From the NCBI GenBank assembly GCA_944385935.1, contig CALWZC010000001.1:1-64000 (forward strand): 64,000 nucleotides of DNA, given 5' to 3'. Below the pieces are notes generated by a model that was given only the letters and a program-made list of their open reading frames with translations, searched no databases and was not told where the DNA came from. This stretch comes from an uncultured Anaerofilum sp. GTDB lineage: Bacteria > Bacillota > Clostridia > Oscillospirales > Ruminococcaceae. How positions within the stretch are numbered: position 1 is the first letter of the stretch; every line of letters begins with the position of its first letter. The position numbers and the translations under genes were made by a program. Shown piece by piece: positions 60,877 through 64,000 of this stretch.

Positions 60877-62190
60877 TTATTCTTCTGTTTGTTCCAAAGA
60901 GAGGGGTTCCGCAGTTTCCACAGCACGAAGTCGGCGTTGAATCTGTCTTGTTCTTACACCAACTAGATTTTCCAGTTCCTTGCTGGCTTGGTTCAGGCGG
61001 TTTTGTGCTTGGGTAAGGGCAGAAGCAAAGGTATCAAACTCTGCTTTTACTCCACTGAGCACCTGCCATACCTCACCAGAACGCTTTTGGATGGCAAGGG
61101 TACGGAATCCCATTTGCAAGCTGTTGAGTAAGGCAGCCATAGTGGTGGGGCCTGCTACCACGATTTTATATTCTCGTTGTATCTGCTCGCTAAATCCTCG
61201 GCGCACTACCTCGGCATACAGCCCCTCGGTTGGTAAAAACATAATGCCAAAATCTGTGGTATGGGGAGGATGGATGTATTTTGTACGGATATCTTTGGCA
61301 AAGCCTTTGATGCGTTTTTCCAGCACCGAGGCGGCTGCCTGTACAGCAGAGGTGTCACCGCTTTCATAGGCTTGTTGCAAAGTAGCATAGGCATCACCGG
61401 GAAATTTGGCATCCACAGGAAGCCAAACAGGTGTTTCTCCATCTCCCGGCAGTTTGATGGCAAATTCCACCCGTTCACTGCTAGCCGGAATGGTGGCAAT
61501 GTTTTCGGCATACTGGGAGGGGGAAAGAATCTCCTGCAAAATAGCACCTAGTTGAATTTCTCCCAAAATGCCACGGGTTTTGACATTGCTCAAAACCTTT
61601 TTCAAATCTCCTACACCGTTGGCGAGGGTTTGCATTTCTCCCAATCCACGGCTAACCTGTTCCAGTTGTTGGCTTACAAGACTAAAACTTTTGTGTAGCC
61701 GTTCCTCTAAGGTTTTTTGCAGCTTTTCATCCACAGTTTCCCGAATTTCTCCAAGGCATCGGTCATTTTCTGCCTGCATACTGGAAATGCGGCTTTCCAT
61801 AGTAGTGCGAATGTTTTCTAGTTTTTGCTCATTTTGTACCGCTTGATTGGAAAATTGCTGTTGTAACTGAGAAAGCTGTTCAGCTACGGTTTTTTGTAAA
61901 TTTTCCTGCCGTACTCCCAGTTGTTGCGCCATCTGCCGCAAGGACAAATCTTGCATTTCAGCGGTTTGGCGTAGCCCTATTCCTTGGGATTCCTGCACAG
62001 CCGAAAGGCTGCGGTCAACGGACAAAGCCAACTCCCGCCGAGTTGCCCGAATTTCTGCCAAAAGGTCTTGGCGAACTTTTTCCAAATCGTCGCCGGAAAT
62101 ATTTTGTCTGCGGCTGGAAATCCATGCCGCCATTGCAAACACAGCCGCAAGAGCAGCCAGTATCATGCAAGCAAATTGAAGCCATTCCAT
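60877..62190 (-). CDS. rmuC: DNA recombination protein RmuC
   Basis: A 437-aa protein: N-terminal membrane helix (about 5-25), a long coiled coil (30-190, rich in Gln, Glu and Leu) and the C-terminal RmuC nuclease-like domain with TRGILGEIQLGAILQEIL, VEFAIKLPGDG, PVDAKFPGDAY and IMFLPTEGLYAEVVR. In E. coli rmuC limits inversions at short inverted repeats. Monocistronic and convergent with the AI-2E gene. Confidence 0.93.
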   Translation of the reverse strand: MEWLQFACMILAALAAVFAMAAWISSRRQNISGDDLEKVRQDLLAEIRATRRELALSVDRSLSAVQESQGIGLRQTAEMQDLSLRQMAQQLGVRQENLQKTVAEQLSQLQQQFSNQAVQNEQKLENIRTTMESRISSMQAENDRCLGEIRETVDEKLQKTLEERLHKSFSLVSQQLEQVSRGLGEMQTLANGVGDLKKVLSNVKTRGILGEIQLGAILQEILSPSQYAENIATIPASSERVEFAIKLPGDGETPVWLPVDAKFPGDAYATLQQAYESGDTSAVQAAASVLEKRIKGFAKDIRTKYIHPPHTTDFGIMFLPTEGLYAEVVRRGFSEQIQREYKIVVAGPTTMAALLNSLQMGFRTLAIQKRSGEVWQVLSGVKAEFDTFASALTQAQNRLNQASKELENLVGVRTRQIQRRLRAVETAEPLSLEQTEE

Positions 62191-62296
62191 AGCTTGTTTC
62201 CTCCTGTTTTGGGGTTCTTCATTGAAAAAGTGTCACATAGTATTCAGTATAAGGCCATCTGAAACACAAATCAATGGTTTTGCGGAAAGGGGAGTT

Positions 62297-63097
62297 ATGG
62301 ATTTTATGAAGGTTAAAAAACAATGGCTCTATGGTGTTGCTTTTTGCATGGCGGCAATGGTAGGGTTTGCAGGCTGGAAATACCTTTCTTCTCCAAAGGC
62401 TGTTTGCCGTGTGGAGGATTTTTCTCCATGGGCAGCCATAGAAACAGCTGTCCATCCCATTGGCAAGGAGAAACCAGAGGAAAAGCGGGTATTCCTCACT
62501 TTTGATGACGGGCCTTCCAGCACCACAGAAGAAATTTTAAAAATTTTACAGCAAGAGCAGGTGCCGGCCAGCTTTTTTGTAATTGCCGCAGAAAACAACC
62601 AAGAATATCTGCCCCTTTTGTCTCAAATGGAAAAAGAAGGGCATACTATCGCATTGCATACCTGTACCCATGAATATTCTAAAATTTACAGCAGCACAGT
62701 GGCTTACTGGGAGGATATTGAGGCATTAAAGGAAAAAATTTCTCCATACATTACTAGCCAACCCCAATGGCTGCGGTTTCCCGGTGGAAGCACAAACACA
62801 GTTAGTCGGAAATATGGTGGAAGTGGATTGATGGAAAAATTGATGAATCAGGCAGAGGAAAAGGGCTATAAGGCTTTGGATTGGAATGTAAGCGCAGAGG
62901 ATGCCGTAGGAGGAACCAAAAGCCCAGAAAGCATTGTGCAACGAGTAATAAAGGACAGCAAAGGACACAATACCTGTGTGGTTTTGATGCACGACAGCAA
63001 AGAAACCAAGACCACAGCCAAAGCATTGCCCGACATCATTGCATGGTATAAACAAGAAGGGTACAGATTTTGTAGCTTGCAACAGGAGAACCCTTAA
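62297..63097 (+). CDS. Polysaccharide deacetylase, membrane-anchored
   Basis: 266-aa NodB-type esterase that removes acetyl groups from peptidoglycan GlcNAc or another surface glycan. An N-terminal anchor (about 8-28) leads to a short stalk and the NodB domain: TFDDGPS (catalytic Asp and metal Asp), HTCTHEYSK (metal His pair), LRFPGGSTN and DWNVSAED, then VLMHDS. All five motifs are intact, so it should be active. GGGGAG is close to ATG 62297; ATG 62306 is an alternative. Confidence 0.9.
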   Translation: MDFMKVKKQWLYGVAFCMAAMVGFAGWKYLSSPKAVCRVEDFSPWAAIETAVHPIGKEKPEEKRVFLTFDDGPSSTTEEILKILQQEQVPASFFVIAAENNQEYLPLLSQMEKEGHTIALHTCTHEYSKIYSSTVAYWEDIEALKEKISPYITSQPQWLRFPGGSTNTVSRKYGGSGLMEKLMNQAEEKGYKALDWNVSAEDAVGGTKSPESIVQRVIKDSKGHNTCVVLMHDSKETKTTAKALPDIIAWYKQEGYRFCSLQQENP

Positions 63098-63168
63098 TTG
63101 TAGAAGGTAAGGAATATATATAAACTGTGAATTTTGTTTAAAAAAACTGCTTTCTTTTTGCAAAAGAA

Positions 63169-63197
63169 TTGCCATCCTACAAAAAATGGGATATGAT
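63169..63197 (+). promoter_or_regulatory. Promoter of the DUF5685-like gene
   Basis: TTGCCA (63169-63174), 17-bp spacer, TATGAT (63192-63197). Confidence 0.6.
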
Positions 63198-63248
63198 AAC
63201 ATAGTATCTACCTATAAAATTGTAAAAGCTGCAAAAGGAGAAATGTGG

Positions 63249-64000
63249 ATGTTTGGCTATTTGCTGCCATACAAACCAGAATTAAAAATGCGGGAGTTTG
63301 AGTGCTACCGTGCTGTGTATTGTGGGCTGTGTAAACAATTAGCAAAGGACTATGGTTTTTCCAGTCGAATGCTGCTGAACTATGACATGGTGTTGTTAAG
63401 TTTGATGGCAGATGGACTTGCAAACCAGCCCGGAAGTGCTACCCTACAAAGGTGTATGGTGAACCCCAAAAGGCGGCCTATGCTAAACCAAACCTCCGGC
63501 CTACAGTTGGCGGCAGACTGCACAGTGTTGGCCTCTTGGTACAAGGTGCTAGATGACCGACAGGATGAGCCTGTTTTGCAAGGGGTTGCAGCGGGAGGAC
63601 TTGGAATTCTCCTAAAGAGAGCTTTCCACAAAGCGGCAGCCCGACTGCCAGAAGTAAATACAGTTTTGGCAGATGCCACCCATCAACAAAGCTCCTTGGA
63701 AAAAGAAAGAACAACCAGTTATGACAAAGCCGCCCATCCTACCGCCTGTATGACAGGGGCAATGTTTGCAGAGTGTAGCACTCAGCCCCAACAGCGGCAG
63801 CTACTGCACCGGATGGGGCTTTTTCTTGGAAAAATTATCTATTATTTGGATGCTGCGGAGGACTACACAAAGGATAAAGAAAAAGGGCGGTACAATGTCT
63901 TTTTGGAAAATGGGCTGTCCCTCTCTCAGACAGTGGAAACTGCAAAAATACAGTGTTCTATGGCCGCAGCAGGTGCAGCAGAATGTTACACACAATTATC
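63249..64000 (+). CDS. DUF5685-like protein, cut by the window end
   Basis: 250 codons are visible and the frame is still open at 64000. It begins MFGYLLPYKPELKMREFE followed by YRAVYCGLCKQL, a Cys pair typical of DUF5685. It continues MLLNYDMVLLSL, RCMVNPKRRPM, then a helical domain with YYLDAAEDYTKDKEKGRYNVF. No signal peptide. AAGGAG is about 8 bases before ATG 63249; an ATG at 63243 is too close to that site. The family has no assigned function that I know of. Confidence 0.82.
   Translation, partial: MFGYLLPYKPELKMREFECYRAVYCGLCKQLAKDYGFSSRMLLNYDMVLLSLMADGLANQPGSATLQRCMVNPKRRPMLNQTSGLQLAADCTVLASWYKVLDDRQDEPVLQGVAAGGLGILLKRAFHKAAARLPEVNTVLADATHQQSSLEKERTTSYDKAAHPTACMTGAMFAECSTQPQQRQLLHRMGLFLGKIIYYLDAAEDYTKDKEKGRYNVFLENGLSLSQTVETAKIQCSMAAAGAAECYTQL

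Overview
The window reads as a chromosomal segment of a low- to mid-GC Gram-positive anaerobe, most likely a gut member of the Clostridia (order Oscillospirales/Ruminococcaceae in the broad sense). The supporting signs are strong AGGAGG-type ribosome sites, frequent TTG/GTG starts, consensus and TGn-extended -10 promoters, intrinsic terminators after most operons, a SCIFF ranthipeptide locus, a RecG/FakA/Asp23 neighbourhood, PASTA-type PBP, PotABCD, and no outer-membrane genes. The genus cannot be fixed from the sequence alone. TAG is used as an ordinary stop (for example at 56942-56944), so the code looks standard.

Layout. 0.2-4.0 kb: cell-surface glycan operon, a GT2 glycosyltransferase followed by rmlA, rmlD and rmlB (dTDP-rhamnose; rmlC is absent from the window). 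4.2-7.0 kb: a secreted, C-terminally anchored protein with a Pro/Thr/Ala linker, and an orphan single-pass membrane protein. 7-11.8 kb (minus): MATE transporter, two small proteins, TatD, MetG. 12-15.5 kb: cytoplasmic GH3 hexosaminidase-like enzyme and a chemoreceptor. 15.6-18.1 kb (minus): a CapD/PglF-type nucleotide-sugar dehydratase plus a PglC-type phosphoglycosyl transferase, which could together start a lipid-linked glycan. 18.3-21.9 kb: phosphofructokinase of the PPi type and a PASTA PBP. 22-24.3 kb (minus): two-component system. 24.5-27.0 kb: membrane-anchored phosphodiesterase overlapping an M3 peptidase lipoprotein. 27.2-27.4 kb: tRNA-Arg, tRNA-His, tRNA-Gln. 27.5-28.8 kb (minus): a processive GT2 interrupted by an in-frame amber codon. 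29.1-33.1 kb: potABCD polyamine importer. 33.2-36.1 kb: acyl-ACP thioesterase, a 0.7-kb gene-free stretch with a candidate structured RNA, and guaB with an attenuator-like leader. 36.2-40.3 kb (minus): frameshifted MFS gene, an unknown protein, upp, rpiB, tsaB, tsaE. 40.5-43.1 kb: FtsW/RodA-family protein and an Orn/Lys/Arg decarboxylase. 43.2-45.0 kb: the SCIFF precursor (50 codons, only 153 bp) and its radical-SAM maturase. 45-50.8 kb (minus): nrdB, nrdA, recG. 50.9-51.4 kb: orphan membrane protein. 51.5-56.0 kb (minus): fakA, asp23, oligopeptide-type binding lipoprotein, YmdB-type phosphoesterase. 56.1-60.8 kb: triple peptidoglycan-binding-domain protein, second MATE, a decayed AraC regulator, a holin-like protein, an AI-2E-family permease. 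60.9-62.2 kb (minus): rmuC. 62.3-64.0 kb: polysaccharide deacetylase and a DUF5685-like gene cut by the window end.

How the parts fit. Most of the window is core biology (cell wall and envelope, nucleotide metabolism, translation). The main specialised system is the SCIFF ranthipeptide pair; this copy carries seven cysteines where the family name implies six, and has a structured leader and a hairpin between precursor and maturase. PotABCD and the decarboxylase both point to polyamine handling. Three genes show disabling lesions (amber stop, homopolymer frameshift, internal deletion with frameshift). The most interesting unexplained DNA is 34.04-34.27 kb: a near-perfect promoter followed by nested complementary segments including a 19-bp perfect hairpin, with no credible ORF.
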